DNA of 64,000 nt from an uncultured Flavobacteriaceae bacterium (lineage in GTDB: Bacteria; Bacteroidota; Bacteroidia; Flavobacteriales; Flavobacteriaceae), in NCBI GenBank assembly GCA_947494695.1, contig CANLWB010000013.1, positions 62,001 through 126,000 on the forward strand. Reading direction: 5' to 3'. The notes beneath the pieces were generated by a model. The model saw nothing but the letters and a program-made list of their open reading frames with translations, was not told the origin of the DNA and did not search any database. The first letter of the stretch is position 1, and every line of letters begins with the position of its first letter. The position numbers and the translations under genes were made by a program. This document shows, piece by piece, positions 9,581 through 19,602 of this stretch.

Positions 9581-11203
9581 TTATATTTTATTAATAAATT
9601 CTTCCAGGTTCTCATGTCTTTTTAGATTCAATTTTTTCCTAAGCCTATGTCTGGAGGTATGTACACTTTCTACCGAAATTCCTAATAGTTTCGCCATATC
9701 CTTACTAGGGAAATTAAGCTTTAGCAGAGCACATATTTTTTGATCGGTTTGCCTCAAGTTTGGGTAATTCTCTTGAAGTTTCTTATAAAAACTCTGGTTT
9801 ACGGCCGTAAATCGAGCCTCAAACTCTTTCCAATTACTGGTTGGAGTACCTTGAATTGTTCGTAACATACGTTTAATGGTAGAACTTACGTCCTGATTAT
9901 CTTTTTGATTTGCAAGCTTGGTTTTAATATTATTTATAAACTCATCTTTTTCAATAAGACGCAGGGCAGATTGTGCTAACTCTTTGTTCTTTAATTCTAA
10001 AACTTCATTTTGTTTTTGGAGTTTTAGTTTTTGCTTTTCTTTTAAGATGAGCTTTTCGTTTTTATGTTTATTCCTTAAGTATCGTATAAAGAGGTATCCA
10101 AATAAAACTAAAAATATAATTGTTCCAATCAAGATCACAGATTGTAAAAACCAAACTTTATCCTCGTGTTCAAATTTTTCAATACGCTGTTGATTGATTA
10201 AATCTTCTTGTTTGTCTTTTTCAATGCGATACAAATCTTTAATTTCCAGTAAGTGCCTGCTATTGTTGCTTTTTTTTCCAAATATTTTATTGTTAAGCTC
10301 GGTGCCTTTTTGAAGGTATTTATAGGCTTTTGCAATGTTATTTTCTTTAAAATACAATTCAGATAAGGACTCGTAAACCAAAAGATCTGTATTTAAGTGA
10401 CTATTGTATTTACTGGAAGCCTCTAAAGATTTTTCATAGTGAATAATACTTTCCTTAGGCTTATTCATTCTTTTATAAACATCTCCAAAAAGCATATAAA
10501 TTAAAACCATATAAGAAGGGTCGTTTATTTCGAAGTAATTTTTGGCTTCATTTAGCTTTTCGAGTGCGACATCAAAATTATTATCGATTGCAGACATAAA
10601 TCCCGATTCGGCTTCCAGATAATAGCTTTTAGGTTGACCAACTAATCTATTCTGAATTTGGTAGGTGCTATCAATGTAAGCTCTGGCCTTATCGTAATCC
10701 TTCGTGTCTCTATACAGGTTTATAAGAGAGAAATAATTACTGCCTATATACTGTAGTCTCCAGTTTTCATTATATTCTTCATAGAGCTGTTTTCTAATTT
10801 TATTAGACAGGTTAAAGTACTTTAGGGCTTCGTCGTCTCGGCTGTAAAATCCATATAACCAACCAAGACCGTGATAGGCGTTGGCCATAGATACCAGGTC
10901 GTTTGACTTTTCAGCTAGTAATAATGCTTTCCAATAGCCATCATAGGATTTTCCGTAGTTTACATTATGGGAGTAAAGCAGAGATAATTCCAGTAAAAAA
11001 TTAATGGCATTAATAGTATCCTTTTCTTTGAGTTTTAAATTGTACCCCTTTTTAAAATAATATGCTGCACTGTCTGGTTTTTTAAACTTAAGTGATTCTG
11101 CTTTGATTAATAAAGGATGATTATAATCAATTTGCTGACTAAATAATATGGAGTGATAAAGGACTATGCTAAGCATAGAAATGTACAATCGTGATGGTTT
11201 CAT
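9581..11203 (-). CDS. TPR membrane-anchored transcriptional regulator with LuxR-type HTH
   Basis: The 540-residue product has an N-terminal signal or anchor ending near SILFSQQ, several tetratricopeptide repeats (about 40-330), one membrane segment (about 352-375, SVILIGTIIFLVLFGYLF), a Lys/Glu-rich coiled coil (about 380-430) and a C-terminal LuxR/GerE-like helix-turn-helix (about 475-540, containing LLGISVESVHTSRHRLRKKL). The TPR part would be periplasmic and the HTH cytoplasmic. This architecture is widespread in Flavobacteriia and is often found beside polysaccharide loci, where it is thought to sense an outside signal. It faces away from the ECF sigma unit and toward the glycosidase gene. 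Its target is unknown. Confidence 0.8.
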   Translation of the reverse strand: MKPSRLYISMLSIVLYHSILFSQQIDYNHPLLIKAESLKFKKPDSAAYYFKKGYNLKLKEKDTINAINFLLELSLLYSHNVNYGKSYDGYWKALLLAEKSNDLVSMANAYHGLGWLYGFYSRDDEALKYFNLSNKIRKQLYEEYNENWRLQYIGSNYFSLINLYRDTKDYDKARAYIDSTYQIQNRLVGQPKSYYLEAESGFMSAIDNNFDVALEKLNEAKNYFEINDPSYMVLIYMLFGDVYKRMNKPKESIIHYEKSLEASSKYNSHLNTDLLVYESLSELYFKENNIAKAYKYLQKGTELNNKIFGKKSNNSRHLLEIKDLYRIEKDKQEDLINQQRIEKFEHEDKVWFLQSVILIGTIIFLVLFGYLFIRYLRNKHKNEKLILKEKQKLKLQKQNEVLELKNKELAQSALRLIEKDEFINNIKTKLANQKDNQDVSSTIKRMLRTIQGTPTSNWKEFEARFTAVNQSFYKKLQENYPNLRQTDQKICALLKLNFPSKDMAKLLGISVESVHTSRHRLRKKLNLKRHENLEEFINKI

Positions 11204-11501
11204 TTGTTAGTTCAATTTATTTAGTAAATGCAATAATATCAGTTACTTATGAGGTGATTTGTAGCGCTTGATAACTCAACATAGTGTGTTTTTTTTTTAT
11301 TTAAAGTATTCATTATCAATATAGTAATTTTTTTTAAATATTGTTTTTTCTTACTTAAATTTCATGAATTTAAAAATACTAATTAACTTTTTGTTAAGTT
11401 AAATTTTGAATACTATTTACGCACTGTTTAGTTCTAATCAAGTTTAAATATGTGCTTCAGGTTCATTAAATAAGGAGCTAGTACGTACTAAATGAACTAC
11501 A

Positions 11502-11860
11502 ATGAATGAGATTATTCAATTTTTGTGTTTACTAACCCTGTCCTCATGTTTCAACAATTTAATTGTTCAGGCTGATGTCAATATTAATGTGAATATCAAT
11601 CATATGGTGAGAGGTATGTTTGAATTTGAAAGGTCAAAACGAACAGAGATGGAAATAATGTTGTTACCGATTTAAGAGACGATTTTTTAAATAGTTATGA
11701 TGTATATCTTGGAATGGGAACCAGAGGGATGGGCTGAAACTTGAATTAGGTACAGTAGGATCCTATGTGTCTGGGTGTTGTTAACTCTTCTAATATGACA
11801 TTCAGAGATTTAAACTTTGAAACAACATTTCATTTATATTATAGTCATAAAACCACCTGT
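11502..11860 (+). pseudogene. Decayed N-terminal fragment of a GH86-type beta-agarase/porphyranase
   Basis: From the ATG at 11502 the frame reads a signal-like leader, then ADVNINVNINHMVRGMFEFE and RSK. After a frameshift near 11635 it continues as NRDGNNVVTDLRDDFLNSYD and VYLGMGTRG, and after further shifts as DP-x-C-x-G-VVNSSNM. The order (beta-rich start, FDRSK-like motif, DLRDDFLN-YDVYLG-x-x-T-x-G) is what I know from the N-terminal part of GH86 enzymes. Stops and frameshifts interrupt it and the catalytic barrel is missing, so it is a relic. Assignment is from memory of the family. The rest of 11204-12325 is AT-rich with no gene seen. Confidence 0.55.
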
Positions 11861-12042
11861 TTTGTGAAAAAAAAGGATTAGAGATAGTTTAGTGAAATTT
11901 AAAAAACGTTGCATTTTTTTCAATGAATTATTGAAAACACGCAGAATTAGATTTTTTATGTAGGAAAAGTATTGTTATATAATTGAGGAAATCCCTCAGT
12001 AATTTGCTTCTAGGAGAAAAACTACTCTTTTCTAATTGAAAA

Positions 12043-12068
12043 TTTAAATTGAAAATTTTCAATTTAAA
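12043..12068. promoter_or_regulatory. 26-bp perfect palindrome upstream of the ECF sigma gene
   Basis: A 26-bp perfect palindrome centred at 12055/12056 with core AAATTGAAAATTTTCAATTT. It is 258 bases upstream of the sigma gene start. It could be an operator or the terminator of a lost gene. Closer to the gene (about 12238-12295) TAAATAATT recurs as a direct repeat, which may be part of the promoter. Confidence 0.4.
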
Positions 12069-12325
12069 ATAAGCTTTACCGTCTTTTTATGGCATCATGG
12101 CTAAATGACTTTGTAAAGTCTTAATAGTTTGTTAGTTAGTGAATTAATAGGAGTTTTAAGGATTATTTTGCCATTCATCGAAAGTTTCTTTTCGTTGAAA
12201 GAATAAAATCTCCTCATATAAAAATGTTTTCTTTATTTACGTAATTATTAAATAATTGCGTATATTATTACATGAATACTAAATAATTACTTAGTTTTAG
12301 CGAATCTTATTTCTTAAACAGCCAA

Positions 12326-12853
12326 ATGAGGGAAGGCAAGACTGAATACACATTTAAAAGTTACAAGAAACTTTTTGAGAATCTATATCCACAGCTTTGT
12401 GTGTTTGCATACAAATACCTGAATGACTTAGAACTCTCTAAAGATCTTGTTCAGGAGGTGTTTCTCAAAGTTTGGGAAGATAAAATCACGTTTCAAAGTG
12501 AAAACCATGAAACGGGTTTTTTCTATAAAGCAGTGAAAAATAAGTGTTTGAATTATTTAAAGAGCAAACGATATAAAGCAACTGAGCGTTATGAGTTAAC
12601 CGACTTAGAAGATTACGATACAGAAGAGTTTCATATCTCTGAAGCAGTTGTTGTAGAAACAACCGCTGTTATAGAAAATGCCATCAATACACTACCAGAA
12701 AAAGCCGCTAAAGTTATTAGATTAAGTATAGAAGATTATACGAATAATGAAATTGCTAACGAATTATCAATATCCGTAAATACCGTAAAAGATCATAAAA
12801 AAGTGGCATATCGTAAACTAAGAAACCTTTTGAGTTTTTTAACCATTAGATGA
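12326..12853 (+). CDS. ECF RNA polymerase sigma factor (Bacteroidetes family)
   Basis: The 175-residue product has sigma-70 region 2 at about 15-85 (YPQLCVFAYKYLNDLELSKD, then LVQEVFLKVWE) and region 4 at about 118-170 (LPEKAAKVIRLSIEDYTNNE, then SISVNTVKDHKKVAYRKL). Length and motifs match the Bacteroidetes ECF family that pairs with FecR anti-sigma factors and STN-carrying SusC receptors. The FecR gene follows after 90 bases. The nearest SusC with an STN domain is 8.5 kb downstream, beyond the repeat region and a second FecR gene, so this sigma factor may serve both FecR proteins. Confidence 0.9.
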   Translation: MREGKTEYTFKSYKKLFENLYPQLCVFAYKYLNDLELSKDLVQEVFLKVWEDKITFQSENHETGFFYKAVKNKCLNYLKSKRYKATERYELTDLEDYDTEEFHISEAVVVETTAVIENAINTLPEKAAKVIRLSIEDYTNNEIANELSISVNTVKDHKKVAYRKLRNLLSFLTIR

Positions 12854-12943
12854 CCTGGTTTCATGATACTCCCCGTTTTTATTTTTTAGAAAAATTATAT
12901 AACCTAAATTTACCAAAATTATAACCTAAGCATATTATTAACA

Positions 12944-14110
12944 ATGGGCAATTTCGACAAAATAAGGCCGATATCTAAGAAAATAGCCGCTTCCTTAATC
13001 AAGGGAGAAGGAGCTGTAGATATGGAAAATCCTGAGATTTTTGATGAAGAAGCGAAGGGCCAACTGCTTACGGATATTAAGAAGGGGGCCAGATTGGATC
13101 TTTTAAATCAGATAGATGCAGAGCAGGATTGGAAGGCTTTAGAACGTCATTTAAAGCCAGCAAGGAAGGCTTCTAAATTTTGGGTATACGGAGCAGCTGC
13201 CTCTATGGTCATACTTATAGCTCTTGGAATAGTGCTTAGTAAAATGGATGAAGAGCAAGAGTTAGAATTTAATACGCCTCGTATTATAAATAATAATATT
13301 GAAGTGGGAACCGATAAAGCCACCTTAACACTTGATGATGGCTCTGAGGTTACTTTGGAAAAAGGGCAGGTCTATAAATCGAAAACAAGTTCTAGTAATG
13401 GTGAAGAAATTGTATATCAGTCAACAACCGATACCCCGGTAAGTCATGATCAAATAGTCTTTAATACGCTTACCATTCCAAGGGGCGGACAGTTTTATAT
13501 GGTTTTATCAGACGGTACCAGAGTATGGTTGAATTCTGAAACTCAACTAAAATATCCAGTTGCATTTGTAAAAGGGCAAATACGTGAGGTGGAGCTTATT
13601 TATGGAGAAGCTTATTTTGATGTGTCACCTAGTACCGATCACAATGGAGCTAGATTTAAGGTTGCCAATGCATCTCAAAACGTTGAGGTTTTAGGAACCG
13701 AATTCAATATTAAAGCATATAAGGGAGAAGCAAATGTCTATACAACATTAGTGGAAGGCAAGGTGAATGTACAGGTGGGAGATGAAAGCAAAGTATTGGT
13801 TCCTAACGAACAACTTAATCTTAACCTTGACACTCAGAATCTGACCGTAAATTTGGTTGATATATATAACGAAACATCTTGGAAAGAAGGGGTCTTTAGT
13901 TTTGAAGGGATGTCCTTAAAAGATATCATGAAAGTATTATCGCGATGGTATGATATGAATGTAACCATCGAAAATTCAATAGATGCAGAAGAACGCTTCA
14001 TAGGAACCTTCAAAAAGAATAGTAGTATAGAAGATATCTTAATCGCTATACATAGTACCAATTTCATTAATAGTTATGAGGTGAATGATAAATCACTTAC
14101 AATTAAGTGA
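12944..14110 (+). CDS. FecR-family anti-sigma factor (first copy)
   Basis: The 388-residue product has a cytoplasmic N-terminus (about 1-78) that should bind the sigma factor, one membrane helix (about 79-99, VYGAAASMVILIALGIVL), a periplasmic FecR beta domain (about 165-275, LTIPRGGQFYMVLSDGTRVW) and a C-terminal DUF4974/STN-like domain (about 310-388, FEGMSLKDIMKVLSRWYDMN). In this family the last domain touches the signalling domain of a TonB-dependent receptor. No receptor gene follows directly; a 1.1-kb tandem repeat begins 53 bases after the stop. A close paralogue sits at 18264-19433. Confidence 0.9.
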   Translation: MGNFDKIRPISKKIAASLIKGEGAVDMENPEIFDEEAKGQLLTDIKKGARLDLLNQIDAEQDWKALERHLKPARKASKFWVYGAAASMVILIALGIVLSKMDEEQELEFNTPRIINNNIEVGTDKATLTLDDGSEVTLEKGQVYKSKTSSSNGEEIVYQSTTDTPVSHDQIVFNTLTIPRGGQFYMVLSDGTRVWLNSETQLKYPVAFVKGQIREVELIYGEAYFDVSPSTDHNGARFKVANASQNVEVLGTEFNIKAYKGEANVYTTLVEGKVNVQVGDESKVLVPNEQLNLNLDTQNLTVNLVDIYNETSWKEGVFSFEGMSLKDIMKVLSRWYDMNVTIENSIDAEERFIGTFKKNSSIEDILIAIHSTNFINSYEVNDKSLTIK

Positions 14111-14163
14111 TCTCGTTGTTCTATGTTTGTTGATGCTTCTTCGTTGTAGAGTTTAATTGAAAC

Positions 14164-15244
14164 GTCATTCAGAGGAGCGCCTAAGCACGACGTGGGAATC
14201 TGTTCGTCGATTACCTCGAGTTAATTTAGAATACATAATAAAGAGATTGTTACGTCCTATCGTCCTCACAATGACGTCGATATTGATTGTTTTGGTCTGT
14301 CATTCAGAGGAGCGCCTAAGCGCGCCGTAGGAATCTGTTCGTCGATTACCTCGAGTTACTATAGAACACGTAATAAAGAGATTGTTACGTCCTATCGTCC
14401 TCACAATGACATCGATATTGATTGTTTTGGTCTGTCATTCAGAGGAGCGTCTAAGCGCGACGTGGGAATCTGTTCGTGGATTACCTCGAGTTACTATAGA
14501 ATACATAATAAAGAGATTGTTACGTCCTATCGTCCTCACAATGACGTCGATATTGATTGTTTTGGTCTGTCATTCAGAGGAGCGTCTAAGCGCGATGTGG
14601 GAATCTGTTCGTGGATTACCTCGAGTTAATTTAGAATACATAATAAAGAGATTGTTACGTCCTATCGTCCTCACAATGACATCGATATTGATTGTTTTGG
14701 TCTGTCATTCAGAGGAGCGTCTAGGCGCGACGTGGGAATCTGTTCGTGGATTACCTCGAGTTACTATAGAACACGTAATAAAGAGATTGTTACGTCCTAT
14801 CGTCCTCACAATGACGTCGATATTGATTGTTTTGGTCTGTCATTCAGAGGAGCGTCTAAGCGCGCCGTAGGAATCTGTTCGTGGATTACCTCGAGTTACT
14901 ATAGAACACGTAATAAAGAGATTGTTACGTCCTATCGTCCTCACAATGACGTCGATATTGATTGTTTTGGTCTGTCATTCAGAGGAGCGTCTAAGCGCGA
15001 CGTGGGAATCTGTTCGTGGATTACCTCGAGTTACTATAGAACACTTAATAAAGAGATTGTTACGTCCTATCGTCCTCACAATGACGTTGATATTGATTGT
15101 TTTGGTCTGTCATTCAGAGGAGCGCCTAAGCGCGACGTGGGAATCTGTTCGTCGATTACCTCGAGTTACTATAGAACACGTAATAAAGAGATTGTTACGG
15201 TCGTGCCTCCCTGCTTAGCCGGCAGGCAAGGCCTCACAATGACA
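14164..15244. repeat. Eight tandem copies of a 135-bp unit
   Basis: Units start at 14164, 14299, 14434, 14569, 14704, 14839, 14974 and 15109, an exact 135-bp period. Each begins GTCATTCAGAGGAGCG and ends CCTCACAATGAC, so the unit edges are inverted (GTCATT / AATGAC) as in flavobacterial REP elements. Copies differ at only a few bases. The last copy ends with a different hairpin-bearing segment (about 15200-15235). Because 135 is divisible by three, long open frames of up to 172 codons run through the array; they are artefacts of the period, not genes. Confidence 0.95.
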
Positions 15245-15907
15245 CTATAATTGATCATTTTTAGTATTCTCTCATGCTTTCAATAACTTAGATGAACTAC
15301 TCAAAACCCCAATAGAATTAACCCATTCAAAATAATTCCCAATAAATCTAAAATGTTTTTCAAAAAAAGACCACCCGCTTTCACCTTTTTGTTGTGTTAA
15401 TTACACCTATTCTTATGAGGTACTTTGTTTTTTAAATAGAAATGACCCAAATTTATCATAAGTTATCGACCATGTTTTCAATTTTCAAAATTAAAATTGA
15501 GAACTATAACGATAACACCAGATGAATTAAAAGCATCTCGAAACAACGTTTTGAGGTTAATTCATGACAAACATAGGCTTTTATTCTCTTTCAGTCAGAG
15601 ATATCTAAAAAAGGGGGAAGTACATGATTTTAAGATTAATTAGGTTAGAGTGGTTAAGAATTCAAATCAGCTTTCCCCTTTTATATTTTGGAGAGGTTAA
15701 AAAGATAAAAGCTCCCTTAAGAAGTCGCTTGTTAAGTTAAGGAGATTTTGTTTTAGGAATATCTAATCACTAAAAATACTTTGAGTAAAAAGGGTGCTTC
15801 TAAAAGTACTCAGAATTGATACGTAAATATCAATCACCCTTCATTTTTATAGTTGTTTTTTGAATTAGTCACTCATAAAGGAACGATTCTAGATTATATT
15901 AGATTGT

Positions 15908-15943
15908 GGGCAATCGGGACGATGTTTCGGTTGCCCATTTTTT
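15908..15943 (+). terminator. Intrinsic-terminator-like hairpin in the repeat region
   Basis: A 9-bp stem with one G-T pair (gggcaatcg / cggttgccc) and an 11-base loop is followed by a run of seven T. No gene is recognised between 15245 and 15907, so it may be left over from a lost gene or end a transcript running through the first array. Confidence 0.6.
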
Positions 15944-15983
15944 TGTTAAAAGGAATTTCCAGGCACTGTGTGGGAGGTAGGGT

Positions 15984-17610
15984 CCGAAACACTTAACCTT
16001 TACAGATATGAGCTTTACGATCTGTTTTATCTTTAAATAAACGTTAGAGCTCCAATATTTCAATACCTATAATAATGTTGAATAGGAACGCTGTCAGACT
16101 TCAGAAATAATAAGCGGAAAGCGGAAGTGCCAAGCGTAGCTTGAAGCATGTAGCTTTATAAGCGAATGGTGCTCAGCAATTTCCTTTGTCTGGCTTGATT
16201 TTTTTGGTTCGTTTTTTTATCAAGAAAAAAATGAATGAATATTATAAAAATAACTGATGATTAGGATGCTGAAATCTAACCTTGTTTCGACTAATACGTC
16301 CAAAACACTTAACCTTTACAGATATGGCTTTTACGATCTGTTTTATGTTTAAATAAATGTTAGAGCCCAATATTTCAATACCTATATAATGTTGAATAGG
16401 AACGCTGTCAGACCTCAGAAATAAAGAGCGGAAAGCGGAAGTGCCAAGCGTAGCTTGAAGCATGCAGCTTTTTAAGCGAATGGTGCGCAGCAATTTCCTT
16501 TGTCTGACTTGATTTTTTTGGTTCGTTTTTTTATCAAGAAAAAAATGAATGAATATTGTAAAAATAACTGATGATAGGATGTTGCAATCTAACATCTTTA
16601 AATAAACGTTAGAACCCCAATATTTCAATACCTATAATAATGTTGAATAGGAACGCTGTCAGACCTCAGAAATAATGAGCGGAAAGCGGAAGTGCCAAGC
16701 GCAGCTTGAAGCATGTAGCTTTATAAGCGAATGGTGCGCAGCAATTTCCTTTGTCTGGCTTGATTTTTTTGGTTCGTTTTTTTATCAAGAAAAAAATGAA
16801 TGAATATTATAAAAATAACTGATGATTAGGATGTTGCAATCTAACCTTGTTTCGACTCCGCTCAACAACCATGTTTCGACTTCGCTCAACAACCCTGTTT
16901 CGGCTCCGCTCAACAACCTTGTTTCGACTAATATGTCCGAAACACTTAACCTTTACAGATATGACCTTTCTGTTTTATGTTTAAATAAACATTAGAGCCC
17001 CAATATTTCAATACCTATATAATGTTGAATAGGAACGCTGTCGGACTTCAGAAATAAAGAGCGGAAAGCGGAAGTGCCAAGCGCAGCTTGAAGCATGTAG
17101 CTTTATAAGCGAATGGTGCGCAGCAATTTCCTTTGTCTGACTTGATTTTTTTGGTTCGTTTTTTTATCAAGAAAAAAATGAATGAATATTATAAAAATAA
17201 CTGATGATAGGATGCTGGAATCTAACCTTGTTTCGGCTCCGCTCAACAACCTAGTTTCGACTAATGTGTCCGAAACACTGAACCTTTACAGATATGACCT
17301 TTACGATCTGTTTTATCTTTAAATAAACGTTAGAACCCCAATATTTCAATACCTATATAATGTTGAATAGGAACGCTGTCAGACTTCAGAAATAAAGAGC
17401 GGAAAGCGGAAGTGCCAAGCGCAGCTTGAAGCATGTAGCTTTATAAGCGAATGGTGCGCAGCAATTTCCTTTGTCTGACTTGATTTTTTTGGTTCGTTTT
17501 TTTATCAAGAAAAAAATGAACGAATATTATAAAAATAAACTGATGATAGGATGCTACAATCTAACCCTGTTTCGACTACGCTCAACAACCTTGTTTCGAC
17601 TCTACTAAGG
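15984..17610. repeat. Five diverged copies of a roughly 300-bp repeat
   Basis: The landmark GTGCCAAGCG occurs at 16127, 16441, 16692, 17074 and 17412 inside units that share CCGAAACACTTAACC at the left, AATAGGAACGCTGTC, a purine-rich GCGGAAAGCGGAAGTGCC and an inverted CTTGATTTTTTT / ATCAAG near the right. Spacing varies (314, 251, 382 and 338 bases) through small indels and extra pieces, including three short TTTCGACTCCGCTCAACAAC-like repeats at about 16850-16930. A 128-codon frame on the minus strand crosses two units and is not believed. The 17611-18263 stretch to the second FecR gene is AT-rich with no gene seen. Confidence 0.9.
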
Positions 17611-18263
17611 TTTCAGAAGGTCTAATCGTTAAATAATGTAGAATGTTCTTTTATAATACCACTATAATATAACATTATATAATATCCAAGAAAACATTCC
17701 AATATATAAATAACATGTAAAACCATAATTAAGCCTCGATCCTACGAAAGCATAAGTGATTATATATTGAAAGTATTATGTAAATTAGGTGTTAAGTTAC
17801 TGTTAAGCACAGTTCTCAATTTTCAGATATTTAAACGAAACGCCCCTTCAAAAATAAAATAAGAATAGATTTTAACGACACACTTCAAAGTCTAAATCAT
17901 ACGTGTTTTCTTATGTTTCTTCGTAATGAACAGAATAAAGTTATACCTTTTTTTAATATTTTTTAAGGCTTAACTATTTGTTAATCAATATTTTTTGTGT
18001 GTTTCGAAAAAAAATATGAAAATATTACCACCCGCCTTTATTCTTTTCATGTGTTTATAATAATTGAACTCATCTTGCATGCTTTTGTGAAAACAAAATA
18101 ATGCACCCCTAGAAAATAAAAAACCTTATTTACCAGTCGTGGTGATTGCTATATCCGTGCGGTAGATGTTTAAAATTTTGGGCCGTCTAAATTTAAAATT
18201 TATACAAATTATTTTAGGTTTTTAGAACGTGTTAAAATGAGTTTTAATTTTATGAATATGTAG

Positions 18264-19433
18264 ATGGGGAACCCCGGTTTTAGAAATATTAAATCACTCT
18301 CAAAGAAATTAGCAGCATCGTTAATTAAAAATCAAATGGCATCGGATTTTGAGAAATCCGACATGTTTGATGAAACAACAAAATCAAAAATGCTTGTGGA
18401 TATAAAAGAAAGAGAGCGATTAGAGCTTTTAAAACAAATTGATGTCGAAAAAGACTGGAAGATTTTAAAGAAAAAGTTAAAATCTTCGAAAGGAGGATTT
18501 AAATCATGGTACTATGGTATTGCAGCTGTAGCGGTATTATTAATCTCCTTGACTTTTATGTTAAAAAAGAATACTCAATTTCAAGATGTGGAGCTTACAA
18601 CGCCTATTATAGTAAATAGTAATATCTCCGTGGGAACCGATAAGGCTACTTTGACCCTGGAAAATGGCACAAATGTCGTTTTAGAAAAAGGTCAGGTATA
18701 TCAATCGAATAATGTTTCAAGTAATGGTGAGGAGATCGTTTATCAACCTACAAATACCTCAATTACAAATGCCCCAATAGCTCATAACACCTTAACCATT
18801 CCCCGAGGTGGTCGATTCTTTATCGAATTGTCAGATGGTACCAAGGTATGGTTAAACTCCGAAACGCAGTTAAAATACCCGGTAGCTTTTACAAAAGGAG
18901 AAACGCGAGAGGTGGAGTTGGTTTATGGGGAAGCTTATTTTGACGTGGCTTCCAGTACGTTGCACGATGGGGCGAAATTTAAGGTGCACCATCAATTTCA
19001 GGATGTTGAGGTTTTGGGGACGGAGTTTAATGTTAAGGCCTATAAGGATGAAACCATAATAAGCACGACGTTAGTTGAAGGTAAAGTTGCAATAGGTATG
19101 AATCATGCTCATCGAATACTTATGCCTAACCAGCAATTTAATTTAAGTATGTTGTCGGGTGATACAGAAATATTAACAGTAGAGGTGGATGGTATTGTTT
19201 CCTGGAAAGACGGTGTTTTCGATTTTGAGGGTAAAACTTTAAAAGAGATTATGAGAGTGTTATCACGTTGGTACGATATAGATGTAGTGTTTTTAAATAA
19301 AAGTATGGAAAGAGAAAAGTTTATAGGGACTTTTAACAAGAATCTATCGATTGAGGATGTTTTATTGACTTTAAAAGTGGCCAATATTATCAATAACTAC
19401 AAAATAAAAGGGAAAGTAATTAGTATAAAATAG
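18264..19433 (+). CDS. FecR-family anti-sigma factor (second copy, no adjacent sigma gene)
   Basis: The 389-residue product is clearly paralogous to the 12944 FecR: it shares the start (KKLAASLIK), GTDKATLTL, SNGEEIVYQ, LTIPRGG, VWLNSETQLKYPVAF, REVEL-YGEAYFDV and the C-terminal LSRWYDIDV and FIGTFNK motifs. The layout is the same: cytoplasmic sigma-binding part, membrane helix at about 82-98, FecR domain and DUF4974-like tail. There is no sigma factor in the 650 bases upstream, which is unusual for this family. It is followed by the two-domain secreted protein and then by an STN-type SusC, so it is probably the FecR that receives the signal from that receptor. Confidence 0.88.
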   Translation: MGNPGFRNIKSLSKKLAASLIKNQMASDFEKSDMFDETTKSKMLVDIKERERLELLKQIDVEKDWKILKKKLKSSKGGFKSWYYGIAAVAVLLISLTFMLKKNTQFQDVELTTPIIVNSNISVGTDKATLTLENGTNVVLEKGQVYQSNNVSSNGEEIVYQPTNTSITNAPIAHNTLTIPRGGRFFIELSDGTKVWLNSETQLKYPVAFTKGETREVELVYGEAYFDVASSTLHDGAKFKVHHQFQDVEVLGTEFNVKAYKDETIISTTLVEGKVAIGMNHAHRILMPNQQFNLSMLSGDTEILTVEVDGIVSWKDGVFDFEGKTLKEIMRVLSRWYDIDVVFLNKSMEREKFIGTFNKNLSIEDVLLTLKVANIINNYKIKGKVISIK

Positions 19434-19602
19434 ACGGATAGAGTTTTATCTATTTCGACTCATATAAAGTATAAAAAAAAACTCACTTTAACGAAGATTC
19501 TCTTGAATTCTGAAGGGTAAATAATTTTAATTACGATCTGAATTCTTAGAATCTCGATAGTTGAAGTTTATATAAATTAATAATTAAATAATCCTAAGTA
19601 TT

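Noticed and set aside
14382-15250. Long plus-strand open frames (98-172 codons) across the 135-bp tandem array
   Set aside because: The period is a multiple of three, so any stop-free frame stays open through all copies; the products are pure repeats of one 45-residue string in two frames with no start signals.
16242-16628. 128-codon minus-strand frame in the 300-bp repeat region
   Set aside because: It spans parts of two repeat copies, and parts of it recur in the other units; no signal or domain is visible.
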